This document shows, piece by piece, positions 42,305 to 50,346 of a stretch of 64,000 nt of DNA. The notes under the pieces are model-generated. The model worked only from the letters and a program-made list of their open reading frames with translations, was not told the DNA's origin and did no database searches. The DNA is taken from positions 1-64,000 of the forward strand of contig NZ_LXEU01000066.1 in NCBI RefSeq assembly GCF_001654985.1, written 5' to 3'. This DNA is from Kluyvera georgiana ATCC 51603 (GTDB lineage: Bacteria; Pseudomonadota; Gammaproteobacteria; Enterobacterales; Enterobacteriaceae). The position numbers and the translations under genes are program-made. How positions within the stretch are numbered: position 1 is the first letter of the stretch; each line of letters begins with the position of its first letter.

Positions 42305-42503
42305 GGTTTTTCCTTTTTATGTGCAGGTGATCCGACCACTTGGCCGATGCTTTTAATCATAAGTGCGATTAATGGAGTTTTCCCGCAAAGGCGGTGCCAG
42401 TTTGTGGAGGAACGCACACAATCTCATGAAAATGAAGCCTTATACTGTCTTCGTCGTATAGCTGAAAAGAATGTTCTGAATTATTGTAATAAAAAAGTAA
42501 ATT

Positions 42504-42528
42504 AGGACCTCTATGATAGAGGACCTCT
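42504..42528. promoter_or_regulatory. Repeated AGGACCTCT element upstream of ytfK
   Basis: AGGACCTCT occurs twice at a 16-base spacing, and CCTCTAT/ATAGAGG forms a perfect inverted repeat around one central G. The arrangement looks like an operator or small hairpin in the 323-base ytfJ-ytfK gap. The binding protein is unknown. Confidence 0.4.
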
Positions 42529-42549
42529 GTTGTTATGGACTATAGTTAA

Positions 42550-42615
42550 CGAGTACTTCACTTTGCGCCCCGGAGCGTTGAAGCCAAATGTGGATCAACT
42601 AGGGCGTAGTACTCG
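42550..42615 (+). promoter_or_regulatory. Long-range inverted repeat in the ytfK leader
   Basis: CGAGTACT (42550-42557) is perfectly complementary to AGTACTCG (42608-42615). The second arm ends next to the AGGAGAT ribosome site, so a stem could bring the leader into a folded structure beside it. Confidence 0.4.
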
Positions 42616-42627
42616 CAGGAGATTAGA

Positions 42628-42834
42628 ATGAAAATTTTCCAACGCTACAACCCGCTTCAGGTTGCGAAGTATGTTAAGACCCTGTTTCGTGGACGGTTGT
42701 ATATCAAGGACGTTGGCGCTTTTGAATTTGATAAGGGTAAAATTCTTATCCCAAAAGTTAGAGACATCCAGCACCTTTCTGTGATGTCTGAAGTAAACCG
42801 TCACGTACTGCGTCTTCAGACCGAAATGGCCTAA
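42628..42834 (+). CDS. ytfK: Stringent-response modulator YtfK
   Basis: YtfK is a small protein (DUF1107) that in E. coli tips SpoT towards (p)ppGpp synthesis under phosphate or fatty-acid limitation. The 68-residue product starts [17 protein letters not shown] and matches E. coli in length and sequence. AGGAGAT lies 8 bases before the ATG. Its transcript ends at a bidirectional terminator facing the AraC/GH42 island. Confidence 0.95.
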   Translation: MKIFQRYNPLQVAKYVKTLFRGRLYIKDVGAFEFDKGKILIPKVRDIQHLSVMSEVNRHVLRLQTEMA

Positions 42835-42860
42835 CGTAGATACCACGCGGTAGAATTAAA

Positions 42861-42892
42861 AACGGCTCCTTATGTGAGCCGTTGATGTTTTT
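42861..42892. terminator. Bidirectional terminator, ytfK and GH42 operon
   Basis: AACGGCTC pairs with GAGCCGTT around a 7-base loop. T-rich tracts lie on both sides (TGTTTTT on plus, TTTTTAATT on minus), so it can end ytfK and the convergent permease-GH42-AraC operon. Confidence 0.88.
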
Positions 42893-43763
42893 AGCCCTTC
42901 ATCGCCGCATAGCGCTTGCGGTACTCCCCCGGCGGAATGCCGTTGTGTTTGCGGAACACCTTCGTGAAATAGACCGGGTCGCTATAGCCGACCGACAGCG
43001 CTACTTTATTCAGCGGCAGCGTGGTGGTCTGCAGTAGCCACTTTGCCCGATTCACCCGCTGCATCTCGCGCCAGGCGTAGATGGTCTGCCCTAACTCATT
43101 CTTAAACAGGTGCGCCAGTCTGGAAGGCGACAGGAAAACCATCGCTGCCAGCGTCTCAATTTTCATCTCCTGGGCAATATTTTCGTTCAGGTAATCACAG
43201 ATGGCGTTGATGCGCGGGTCGTGGGCGTGGCGGTTGCTGATCGGCTGTAGCTGGAAGCAGCTCAAAATAAGCCTCTCAAGCGCGTTCATCGCCAGCGCTT
43301 CGGCGAGCGGGGCGGTATCGTTGTGGTGATGGATAACCTCATAAAAAAGATCGCGTAGCGCCTGCTGCTGCTGGGGATCGTTCACCGTGGTTTTGCCAAT
43401 ACTATGGGTCGTGTGGTCCCACTTCAGCCAGTCGACCCAGTAAGGACGTGGAATAAAGTAGATCCACAGGTGGTCCCAATGTTCGCTGTGCTCATCGCGC
43501 CCGTAGTGGTGTGGCACGCCAGGGGGGAACAGCAGCAGTTCGTTTTCGCCAAACAGCAGCGACCCTTCTCCCGCTTTCGCGCGCGCCTGGCCGCGCAGGG
43601 TCAGGTTGATAATATAACCCTTCATCCCCTGCGGGCGGTTGATGTAATAGTCGAGCTTTGAACCGCGAGTAATCGGCGTAAAGCCGGCGACGACCCAGGC
43701 GTTGAAGGTGAAGGTTTTTATCAATGGTGAGAAGTGCAAAAGCGCATTGATATCTAACTCCAT
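42891..43763 (-). CDS. AraC-like, arabinose-type regulator of the GH42 operon
   Basis: This 290-residue protein is a close paralogue of the arabinose regulator AraC, not merely a family member. From memory of E. coli AraC, the L-arabinose contacts Pro8, Phe15, Thr24, Arg38, Tyr82, His93 and Trp95 are all present here as Pro13, Phe20, Thr29, Arg43, Tyr87, His98 and Trp100. The first DNA-recognition helix (LSPSRLAHLF) is nearly identical to AraC, while the second differs. It is the last gene of the operon, 20 bases after the GH42 gene. Two araI-like half-sites lie at the operon promoter, which implies self-activation. Confidence 0.85.
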   Translation of the reverse strand: MELDINALLHFSPLIKTFTFNAWVVAGFTPITRGSKLDYYINRPQGMKGYIINLTLRGQARAKAGEGSLLFGENELLLFPPGVPHHYGRDEHSEHWDHLWIYFIPRPYWVDWLKWDHTTHSIGKTTVNDPQQQQALRDLFYEVIHHHNDTAPLAEALAMNALERLILSCFQLQPISNRHAHDPRINAICDYLNENIAQEMKIETLAAMVFLSPSRLAHLFKNELGQTIYAWREMQRVNRAKWLLQTTTLPLNKVALSVGYSDPVYFTKVFRKHNGIPPGEYRKRYAAMKG

Positions 43764-43783
43764 AACTCCTCCGCCCGTTGCCG

Positions 43784-45793
43784 TTAACTTTCGATGATAC
43801 TAAATTCCCAGCCTCTGAGACGCAATGGCTCGCCGAGCGTCACCGATTTACCGCTTAGCAGCTCGGTGCCGCTGGTTTCGGCGAGCATCTCCTGACTATC
43901 GCCGCTGTAGTTAAACAGGAAGTGAATGCGTTTGCCGTCGCGGTTACGCAGGGTCCTGGTAATTAACGGATAGCGGTAGGCCGACGTGCGCGAACGGAGT
44001 TCCAGCCCATCGGTCAGGGTGTCAAACAGCTGGCTAATCAGCGTCTTTTGCGGCAGGAAGCCAACGTACAGCGCCCGGCCTTTGCCGTAGTCCGCTTCGG
44101 TCGCCGCCGCATACTCGCGCCAGGCCGGATGCTGATAGCGCAGCAGCGTGCGGGTACCCGGCGCAGGCGTTAGCAGCTCCATCCACAGCTCGGCGGCGTT
44201 GTGTTCGCGGCAGTCCAGGGCTGAAGTACAGGCGGCAACGGTCACGTCCTCCGGCAGGGTGAACTGGCTGTAGGTGACGCCACATGCGCTGTGCAGAATG
44301 CCCGGCTGCACGCTGCTGCGCACCTTCACGTTTTCATCGCTGAAGCCGGACTTAAAGCCAATCAGCGCCCGTCCTCCTTGCTCAACGTAGCGGTTAATCC
44401 GCGTGAGCAGACCGTCATCGGCGGCGTACAGGCCGGGTACGATCAATGTTTTATAGCGCGACGTCTCCTCGGTGACGTCGTTGATGATATCCAGCGCGAT
44501 ATTGTGGTCATACAGCGCATCGTGGAAGCGGCGGAAGATATCGTTATAGACGTTGCCCTGCGCGTCGCCGGGGCGGAACTGATTGAGCGCATCCATGGCT
44601 TCATTGTTAATCAGCAGCGCCACGTCGTTTTCCGCGCGCAGCCCGGCTAGCTGAGGCGACAGTCGGGCGAAATCAGCGCCGATGGTGGTCGCTTCCTGCC
44701 AGGTCGCGTTGCGGGAAAAGTCATGGCTCAGCAGCCCCTTCCAGTAGGTTTCAAATGAATTGTGGATAGAGTGCCAGTGCCAGTACGAGACCATCGCCGC
44801 GCCCGACGCCACGTGGCTAAAAGCCTGGAGCCGCAACTGGCCGGGGAATGGCGTCCACTGGGCAAAGCCTTGCGCCTGGGTTTCCAGCACGAAGTAGTTA
44901 TTGCCGCCTTTTAGCGCGCGGGTAATGGCGCCGCCAAAGGCAATTTCTCGTCCGGTTAAATGCTTCTGGCTGGGGTGATAAATATCGACCCCGGCAATAT
45001 CCAGCGCTTTGGCCGCAGCGAAGTGGTCCACGCGCGGCTGGACGCCAAACGAATAGCCGCGCCATTCGAAATCAAAGTTGTGGGTGACGAACTGGTGCGG
45101 TTGCGCGTACTCGCGCACGATCTCCGCCTGCCACGCCAGATACTCCGTGACCTGCTGGCGCTGATAGCGCGAGAAAGCGCAGGCGAGGCTGGCATTGATG
45201 GTGTTTTCTACCGGCGGGAAATCATCCCAGCTGTCGATGCGGTTGCTCCAGTAGTCGAGCCCGAAGTCGTGGTTCAACCGATCGAGGCTGGGATATTTTT
45301 CCTGCAAGCTGCGCACAAAGCCTTCCTGCATATAGCGCCCGACGTTGTCGTAGTGCTTGGTTTCGTTATCCAACTGCCAGCCGATAATCGCCGGATGATT
45401 CTGCACATGGGCCATCAACGTGCGGATTATGTTCTCTGCATAGCGGCGAAAAGTGGGGTTCACGATGTCCATAATCTGCCGCGGGCCGTACTTTTGCTGG
45501 CCTTCGGCGGTGGTCACCAGAATGTCAGGGTGCTTCGCCACCAGCCATGCCGGTACCGCGTAGGTCGGTGTACCGATAATCACCGCGATCCCCGCCTGGT
45601 GCATGGCGTTCAGCACGCGGTCGATGTGGTAGAAATGGTATTCGCCTTCCTGCGGCTCCAGCGTACTCCAGGTAGATTCCGCGATGCGCACCACGTTGAT
45701 GCCTGTCTCGCGCATTAACGCGATGTCCTGAGCAAGGCGATCCTCCGGCATATATTCGTCGTAATAAGCGACACCGTAATATAAATCAGACAT
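43784..45793 (-). CDS. Glycoside hydrolase family 42 enzyme
   Basis: This 669-residue protein has the GH42 beta-galactosidase layout: TIM barrel from residue 1 (YYGVAYYDEY), a trimerisation domain (about 390-600) and a small C-terminal domain. The acid/base Glu is residue 144 in GWQLDNETKH, and the likely nucleophile is Glu304 in YFVLETQAQG. There is no signal peptide, so it acts in the cytosol on imported sugars. GH42 members cleave beta-D-galactosides, and some cleave alpha-L-arabinopyranosides; the arabinose-type regulator makes the latter worth considering. GAGGTAACC precedes the ATG. It lies 17 bases after the permease gene. Confidence 0.9.
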   Translation of the reverse strand: MSDLYYGVAYYDEYMPEDRLAQDIALMRETGINVVRIAESTWSTLEPQEGEYHFYHIDRVLNAMHQAGIAVIIGTPTYAVPAWLVAKHPDILVTTAEGQQKYGPRQIMDIVNPTFRRYAENIIRTLMAHVQNHPAIIGWQLDNETKHYDNVGRYMQEGFVRSLQEKYPSLDRLNHDFGLDYWSNRIDSWDDFPPVENTINASLACAFSRYQRQQVTEYLAWQAEIVREYAQPHQFVTHNFDFEWRGYSFGVQPRVDHFAAAKALDIAGVDIYHPSQKHLTGREIAFGGAITRALKGGNNYFVLETQAQGFAQWTPFPGQLRLQAFSHVASGAAMVSYWHWHSIHNSFETYWKGLLSHDFSRNATWQEATTIGADFARLSPQLAGLRAENDVALLINNEAMDALNQFRPGDAQGNVYNDIFRRFHDALYDHNIALDIINDVTEETSRYKTLIVPGLYAADDGLLTRINRYVEQGGRALIGFKSGFSDENVKVRSSVQPGILHSACGVTYSQFTLPEDVTVAACTSALDCREHNAAELWMELLTPAPGTRTLLRYQHPAWREYAAATEADYGKGRALYVGFLPQKTLISQLFDTLTDGLELRSRTSAYRYPLITRTLRNRDGKRIHFLFNYSGDSQEMLAETSGTELLSGKSVTLGEPLRLRGWEFSIIES

Positions 45794-45810
45794 GCGGTTA
45801 CCTCGTGTCA

Positions 45811-47034
45811 TTAGTGTGTGGTTGCGGTCTGCGGGGCGAAAAATCGCGCCTTATCCAATGTGATAAAGGAGAGCAGGGTGAAGCACAGGGCGATGCCGCC
45901 CAGCACGATGTAGCTGCTGGTGAAACCCATGCTCTGGTACATATGGCCAATCCCGGTGGAGAGGAAAATCGAGCTAAAGCTCTTGGCGAACTGGAAGCCA
46001 ATCAGATAAACGGTGGCGGAAAGCAGCGGATTGAAGTTGGCGGCGATATACTTCAGCGCGGCCACCAGCAGCACCGAACTTTCGAAGCCGTGCAGCAGTT
46101 TGATCAGGCTGATGGAGACCGGGCCAACCGCCCAGGCCGAGCCGATGATGCGCAGGCTCATGATCATGCCGCAGTACAGCAGGGCGTTTTTCGGGCCGAT
46201 TTTGTTGACGAACCACGGGGCAAAGAACATCACTACCGCATCGAGGAAGATCTGCCCGGTGGTGAGGTAGCCGAAGACTTCCGCACCGCGCGCTTTACTC
46301 TCAAAGAAGTGGCTGTAGTAGATGGCAAACTGCTGGTCGTAGGTTTCATAGACCGCGCCGACGCCGATCGTATAGATGGCGAAGAACCAGAACTTTTTCA
46401 GCTTCAGCAGCGCCACCGCGTCGTGAAAGGTGACGGGGGTGGTTTTCATTTGCTGTTGACCGGCTGTGCTGGAGGTATCCACCTGGGTTTTCCAGACGAT
46501 CAGCAGCAGGCAGACGCCAGCGGCGCTGGCCAGCCAGAAAATCATGTTCTGGTCGATACCGTAGAGCTTGCCGGCGGCAAAGGTGCCGATGGCGGCGCCA
46601 ATACCGCCAAACATGCGCGCGCGGCCAAACTCGAAGCCGGAGGCGCGGCTGACTTTATCTATATAGGCTTCACAGATACCGCAGCCCGCGCCGTAGGCCA
46701 TGCCGATGTACACTCCGCCCGCCAGCGCGCCGAGAATAACGTTGTATTTCAGCAGCGGGGCGAAAACGTAGATCCACCAGGGGGCAAACAGCGTGATGAT
46801 GATGGCCAGCATCCACATCAGATGTTTACGGTAGACCAGCTTGTCGGAGATAAAACCGAACAGCGGCTGCACGCACACCGCGATGATGGCGGTAAACGAA
46901 TAAACCAGACCTACGTCGGTATAGCTGATACCGATGGTTTCGGTCAGCCACAACGACAGATAGGGGTAGCAGCAGCCCCAGCCGATAAAGAAAAACAGGA
47001 AGAACAGGCAGCTCATAGAGTAATTTTTATTCAT
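45811..47034 (-). CDS. LacY-like oligosaccharide:proton symporter
   Basis: This 407-residue, twelve-helix permease belongs to the oligosaccharide:H+ symporter family. LacY's coupling residues are kept: Glu126 as Glu122, Arg144 as Arg140, Arg302 as Arg295, Lys319 as Lys312, His322 as His315 and Glu325 as Glu318. Two sugar-contact residues differ in ungapped local alignment: Trp151, which stacks on the galactosyl ring, is Ala147, and Glu269 is Ile262. It is therefore a proton symporter unlikely to recognise galactosides in LacY's manner. It is the first gene of the operon, with GAGGG before the ATG. Confidence 0.88.
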   Translation of the reverse strand: MNKNYSMSCLFFLFFFIGWGCCYPYLSLWLTETIGISYTDVGLVYSFTAIIAVCVQPLFGFISDKLVYRKHLMWMLAIIITLFAPWWIYVFAPLLKYNVILGALAGGVYIGMAYGAGCGICEAYIDKVSRASGFEFGRARMFGGIGAAIGTFAAGKLYGIDQNMIFWLASAAGVCLLLIVWKTQVDTSSTAGQQQMKTTPVTFHDAVALLKLKKFWFFAIYTIGVGAVYETYDQQFAIYYSHFFESKARGAEVFGYLTTGQIFLDAVVMFFAPWFVNKIGPKNALLYCGMIMSLRIIGSAWAVGPVSISLIKLLHGFESSVLLVAALKYIAANFNPLLSATVYLIGFQFAKSFSSIFLSTGIGHMYQSMGFTSSYIVLGGIALCFTLLSFITLDKARFFAPQTATTH

Positions 47035-47082
47035 GATACCCTCGTTTCCTTTTCCAGGAATCTTGTTGTAGAGACGCGAGCA

Positions 47083-47112
47083 ACGTTACCGTTTCGCGCC
47101 ACGGGGAGTCAT
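47083..47112 (-). promoter_or_regulatory. Core promoter of the permease-GH42-AraC operon
   Basis: On the minus strand, ATGACT (-35, at 47107-47112) and TAACGT (-10, at 47083-47088) are 18 bases apart. The -35 overlaps the end of the downstream araI-like half-site, as in araBAD, where CTGACG and TACTGT are also 18 bases apart. Confidence 0.65.
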
Positions 47113-47125
47113 AAATGTTCCGCTA
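47109..47125 (-). promoter_or_regulatory. araI2-like half-site
   Basis: TAGCGGAACATTTATGA on the minus strand shares TAGCGGA with the E. coli araI2 half-site and overlaps the -35 hexamer. It is in direct repeat with a second site starting exactly 21 bases upstream. Confidence 0.7.
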
Positions 47126-47129
47126 TCGA

Positions 47130-47146
47130 CCAGTACTAATCTGCTA
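47130..47146 (-). promoter_or_regulatory. araI1-like half-site
   Basis: TAGCAGATTAGTACTGG on the minus strand has the TAGC box contacted by the first helix-turn-helix of AraC. The 4-base gap to the next 17-base half-site is the same as between araI1 and araI2. Confidence 0.7.
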
Positions 47147-47158
47147 CGGCGAGATGGG

Positions 47159-47174
47159 CGTGAGCCGCTTCACA
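47159..47174 (-). promoter_or_regulatory. CRP site of the permease-GH42-AraC operon
   Basis: TGTGA-N6-TCACG on the minus strand matches the CRP consensus at nine of ten core positions. It lies 12 bases upstream of the araI1-like half-site; from memory the corresponding gap in araBAD is 13. Confidence 0.75.
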
Positions 47175-47198
47175 TTCTGCGGGGAAGGGGGATTTGCC

Positions 47199-47216
47199 GG
47201 GCTACAGGCGTAGCCC
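47199..47216 (-). terminator. Hairpin downstream of ytfL
   Basis: GGGCTAC pairs with GTAGCCC around AGGC, 10 bases past the ytfL stop. No T-run follows; it may still limit readthrough into the permease operon on the same strand. Confidence 0.45.
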
Positions 47217-47226
47217 AGCAAGGGGA

Positions 47227-48570
47227 TCAGGCGGCGCCCTGTTCGCGTTCGGCGATTTCTGTCTGCTTCGGTACCAGCACCGTGGGTTTGTTGTCGATGC
47301 GGGTCACCAGCAGCTGATCGATACGGTAGTTATCGATATCCACCACTTCAAATTTATAGCCGGAGAACTTCACCGAGTCGGTGCGTTTCGGGATTTTTCG
47401 CAGCATAAACATCATGAAACCGCCGATGGTTTCATAGTTATCCGACTGCGGGAAATCGTCGATATCCAGTACGCGCATGACATCATCGATCGGCGTACCG
47501 CCGTCAATCAGCCAGGAGTTCTCGTCACGGGCGACAATCTGCTCTTCCAGCCCCTGGCCGACCAGGTCGCCCATCAGGGTGGTCATCACGTCGTTGAGGG
47601 TGATAATCCCCACCACCAACGCGTACTCGTTCATGATCACGGCGAAGTCTTCACCGGCGGTTTTAAAGCTTTCCAGCGCTTCGGACAGCGTCAGCGTATC
47701 CGGCACGATCAGCGTGTTACGAATCTGCACGCCGCTGTTCAGCGCCATGCTCTGGTTGGCCAGTACGCGGTTCAGCAGGTCTTTGGAATCGACGTAGCCG
47801 ATGATGTGGTCGATATCTTCGTTACACACCAGGAACTTGGAGTGCGGATGCTCGGCCACTTTGTTTTTCAGGCTCTGCTCGTCTTCATGCAGATCGAACC
47901 AGATGACGTTTTCACGCGGCGTCATTGATGACGGCACGGTACGGGACTCCAGCTCAAAAACGTTTTCAATAAGCTCGTGCTCTTGTTTACGCAGCACGCC
48001 CGCCAGCGCCCCGGCTTCCACCACCGCGTAGATATCGTCGGAGGTAATGTCGTCTTTACGCACCATCGGCAGCTTGAAGATACGGAAAATGATGTTAGCC
48101 ATGCCGTTGAAGAACCACACCAGCGGCCGGAAGACCAGCAGGCAGAAGCGCATCGGGTTGATGATACGCAAAGCCACCACTTCAGGCGCAATCATACCGA
48201 TGCGTTTCGGAGTTAAGTCCGCAAACAGGATAAACAGGCCGGTGACCAGCGAGAAGGAGAGAATAAAGCTCAACTGCTCGGAGAGTTCCGCTGACATATA
48301 GTTGGAGAACAGCGAGTGAAACGCCGGAGAGAACGCCGCGTCGCCGACGATACCGCCGAGAATGGCAACCGCGTTGAGGCCAATTTGCACCACGGTGAAG
48401 AACATCCCCGGGTTTTCCTGCATTTTCAGCACGCGTTGGGCGTTGATGTTGCCTTCATCGGCAAGCAGTTTCAGTTTGATTTTGCGCGATGCGGCAAGTG
48501 AAATCTCAGATATTGAGAAGAACGCACTGACGGCGATCAGGCAAAGTATGATGAATATACTGTTTAACAT
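47227..48570 (-). CDS. paeA: Cadaverine/putrescine exporter PaeA (YtfL)
   Basis: PaeA, formerly YtfL, is an inner-membrane CorC/HlyC-type protein reported to export polyamines. A DUF21 (CNNM) membrane domain with about four helices (residues 1-190) is followed by paired CBS domains (about 205-335) and a CorC-HlyC C-terminal domain (about 350-430). The 447-residue length and sequence match E. coli. In K-12 it lies between ytfK and msrA; here accessory operons are placed on both sides. Confidence 0.95.
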   Translation of the reverse strand: MLNSIFIILCLIAVSAFFSISEISLAASRKIKLKLLADEGNINAQRVLKMQENPGMFFTVVQIGLNAVAILGGIVGDAAFSPAFHSLFSNYMSAELSEQLSFILSFSLVTGLFILFADLTPKRIGMIAPEVVALRIINPMRFCLLVFRPLVWFFNGMANIIFRIFKLPMVRKDDITSDDIYAVVEAGALAGVLRKQEHELIENVFELESRTVPSSMTPRENVIWFDLHEDEQSLKNKVAEHPHSKFLVCNEDIDHIIGYVDSKDLLNRVLANQSMALNSGVQIRNTLIVPDTLTLSEALESFKTAGEDFAVIMNEYALVVGIITLNDVMTTLMGDLVGQGLEEQIVARDENSWLIDGGTPIDDVMRVLDIDDFPQSDNYETIGGFMMFMLRKIPKRTDSVKFSGYKFEVVDIDNYRIDQLLVTRIDNKPTVLVPKQTEIAEREQGAA

Positions 48571-48637
48571 ATCTTATCTAACCCGTGGGGCCAGATCCTC
48601 GGAAGGGAAGTTGATAAATCCGTGTGAAATACACATT

Positions 48638-48667
48638 GAAAACCGGCCCGAAGGCGTTGGGCCGGCA
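48638..48667 (-). terminator. Intrinsic terminator of the Gfo/Idh-symporter operon
   Basis: On the minus strand CCGGCCC pairs with GGGCCGG, followed by TTTTC. It lies 47 bases after the GPH symporter stop and isolates ytfL. Confidence 0.8.
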
Positions 48668-48713
48668 ATTTCAGGGGTTAGTATAGCGTAAGGGACTGTA
48701 AAGCTGCCAGAGG

Positions 48714-50258
48714 TTAACCGTTAGTCGGTAACGGTGTGGTTTTTGCGCGACGCTTCGGTGTCGCATCCCAGACCTCATTATAGGCATAGCCCGTCAGCGC
48801 GCGGATGACATCACGGGTCTCCTCGTCGCAGTCTTCGGCGTTGCCGCCAAGCTTACGGCGGGCCACTTCTTTAACCAACAGGCTGTGAGTTTTCTGCGTC
48901 AGCTTAAAGCGGTAGGTGATGTAGAAACTGATAGCCAGTAGCCCGGCGGTGGCGAAAATCATCAGGCCAATAATCGCGTGCAGGGCGCTGGCCGGCTGCG
49001 CGCCGCCGCCTTTGACGAAGCCACTCTCTTCGAGCACGATGCCAATCAGCATAATCGCTAATGCGACGGTGCTTTTGCGGGTCAGGACCATCACGCCCGC
49101 GAAAATGCCCTCGCGACGCTGGCGCGTGACGATTTCATCAACGTCCGGAATGAAGCTGTAGATGTTCCACGGGATGTAATACAGCCCGGCTTTGGCGAGG
49201 CCCAGTAGGACAAAGACCGAAGAAAACAGCAGCGTCGGGACCTGGAAATTACCGATATAGACGGTAAACAGAAACGCCAGCACCAGCAGAATACTGCCAT
49301 AGGAGAGCCGTAGCGCCCCGGAGGGGGTGAGGTTGAATTTATTCATCAGCATCATAAAACCGAAAGTACCGGGAATAGAGACAAAAGCGGCAATACTTAA
49401 TAAACCGGAAACCATTTCGGCGTCGTGGTGCAGAGCATAAACCACGTAATAGGTAAATACCGAGCCAAAGACATCCATGGCGGTGAAAGAACAAATATAA
49501 ATTAAAATATGTTGACGAAATATTCTGATTTTGAATGAGGATATAAGATCGATAACCAGATATTTTAAATGGTTTAAAAGACCGCTGCTGCGTTGGTTAT
49601 CGGGCTGAAATTCATACTCTTCGCGAACGTCTTTGGCTTCCCAGGTGCAGGCCCAGGTGGTAAATATCGCGACGCAATAAATAACAGCAAAAACAATCCC
49701 GGTCAGGGTGTAGGTAAAGGAATTATCCTTGCCGGTATATTGCATAATAATTCCGGGGACGGAGACTGCCAGAAAACCGCCGAGGGCGGAACACATCATG
49801 CGTACGCCGGAAAGCCGCGTCCGCTCGCTGAAGCGGTTGGTCATTTCAGCCGCCAGCGTCTCCCAGGGAACCAGCACCATCGCTGACAGCAGTTCGATGG
49901 AGAGGTAGGTGCCCAGGTAGTACCAATAGTTCATATCGGTCAGCCAGACGAGCGCGTAGAGAAACATCAGCGGAGAACTAATCAACAAGAAGAAACGGCG
50001 GCGGCCAAATTTACGGCCAAGCCAGGTATTACCAAAGTTATCAGTAATGTATCCCATTACCGGGCTTAAAATGGCGTCGATAATACGGGCGATGGCAAAT
50101 ATTGAACCGGCTTCTAATACGGATAAACCGCAATAGGTAGTGTAAAAAAATAAAAGCCATGTTCCGATAACGGCAAAGGCGCCGCCGCCAAATAAATCAG
50201 TGACTCCGTAGCCAATAGCAATGCCATAGCCAACGCGACGTTCGGTTGGTTTCACCAT
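48714..50258 (-). CDS. GPH-family (MelB-like) glycoside:cation symporter
   Basis: This 514-residue protein has about twelve membrane helices and the glycoside-pentoside-hexuronide family pattern, for example YGVTDLFGGGAF near the N-terminus and ARIIDAILSPVMGYITDNFGNTW for the first conserved loop. Family members carry melibiose, glucuronides, xylosides or isoprimeverose with Na+ or H+. The C-terminal tail (about 60 residues) is long and hydrophilic. It is the last gene of a five-gene minus-strand operon after four Gfo/Idh genes, so it probably brings in their substrate. AGGAAT precedes the start. Confidence 0.88.
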   Translation of the reverse strand: MVKPTERRVGYGIAIGYGVTDLFGGGAFAVIGTWLLFFYTTYCGLSVLEAGSIFAIARIIDAILSPVMGYITDNFGNTWLGRKFGRRRFFLLISSPLMFLYALVWLTDMNYWYYLGTYLSIELLSAMVLVPWETLAAEMTNRFSERTRLSGVRMMCSALGGFLAVSVPGIIMQYTGKDNSFTYTLTGIVFAVIYCVAIFTTWACTWEAKDVREEYEFQPDNQRSSGLLNHLKYLVIDLISSFKIRIFRQHILIYICSFTAMDVFGSVFTYYVVYALHHDAEMVSGLLSIAAFVSIPGTFGFMMLMNKFNLTPSGALRLSYGSILLVLAFLFTVYIGNFQVPTLLFSSVFVLLGLAKAGLYYIPWNIYSFIPDVDEIVTRQRREGIFAGVMVLTRKSTVALAIMLIGIVLEESGFVKGGGAQPASALHAIIGLMIFATAGLLAISFYITYRFKLTQKTHSLLVKEVARRKLGGNAEDCDEETRDVIRALTGYAYNEVWDATPKRRAKTTPLPTNG

Positions 50259-50289
50259 AATATTATTATTCCTGTACTGGTAGGGTGTC

Positions 50290-50311
50290 GGTGCAGAGTC
50301 ACCTCTGCACC
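50290..50311. repeat. Perfect hairpin between Gfo/Idh and symporter genes
   Basis: GGTGCAGAG pairs perfectly with CTCTGCACC around TCAC, inside the 88-base gap before the symporter gene. Without a T-run, it may stabilise or process the mRNA and set a different expression level for the symporter. Confidence 0.5.
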
Positions 50312-50346
50312 TTATAATATTGACAGCAGGAAAAATCGGATGACGA

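Noticed and set aside
42305-42503. Clear Pho box upstream of ytfK
   Set aside because: One CTGTC half-site is present near 42446, but the second half at 11-base spacing is poor, so no PhoB site is claimed.
45805-47139. 444-codon open frame antisense to the LacY-like permease
   Set aside because: The product is hydrophilic, Gly/Asp/His-rich and without family pattern; the opposite strand encodes a clear twelve-helix permease.
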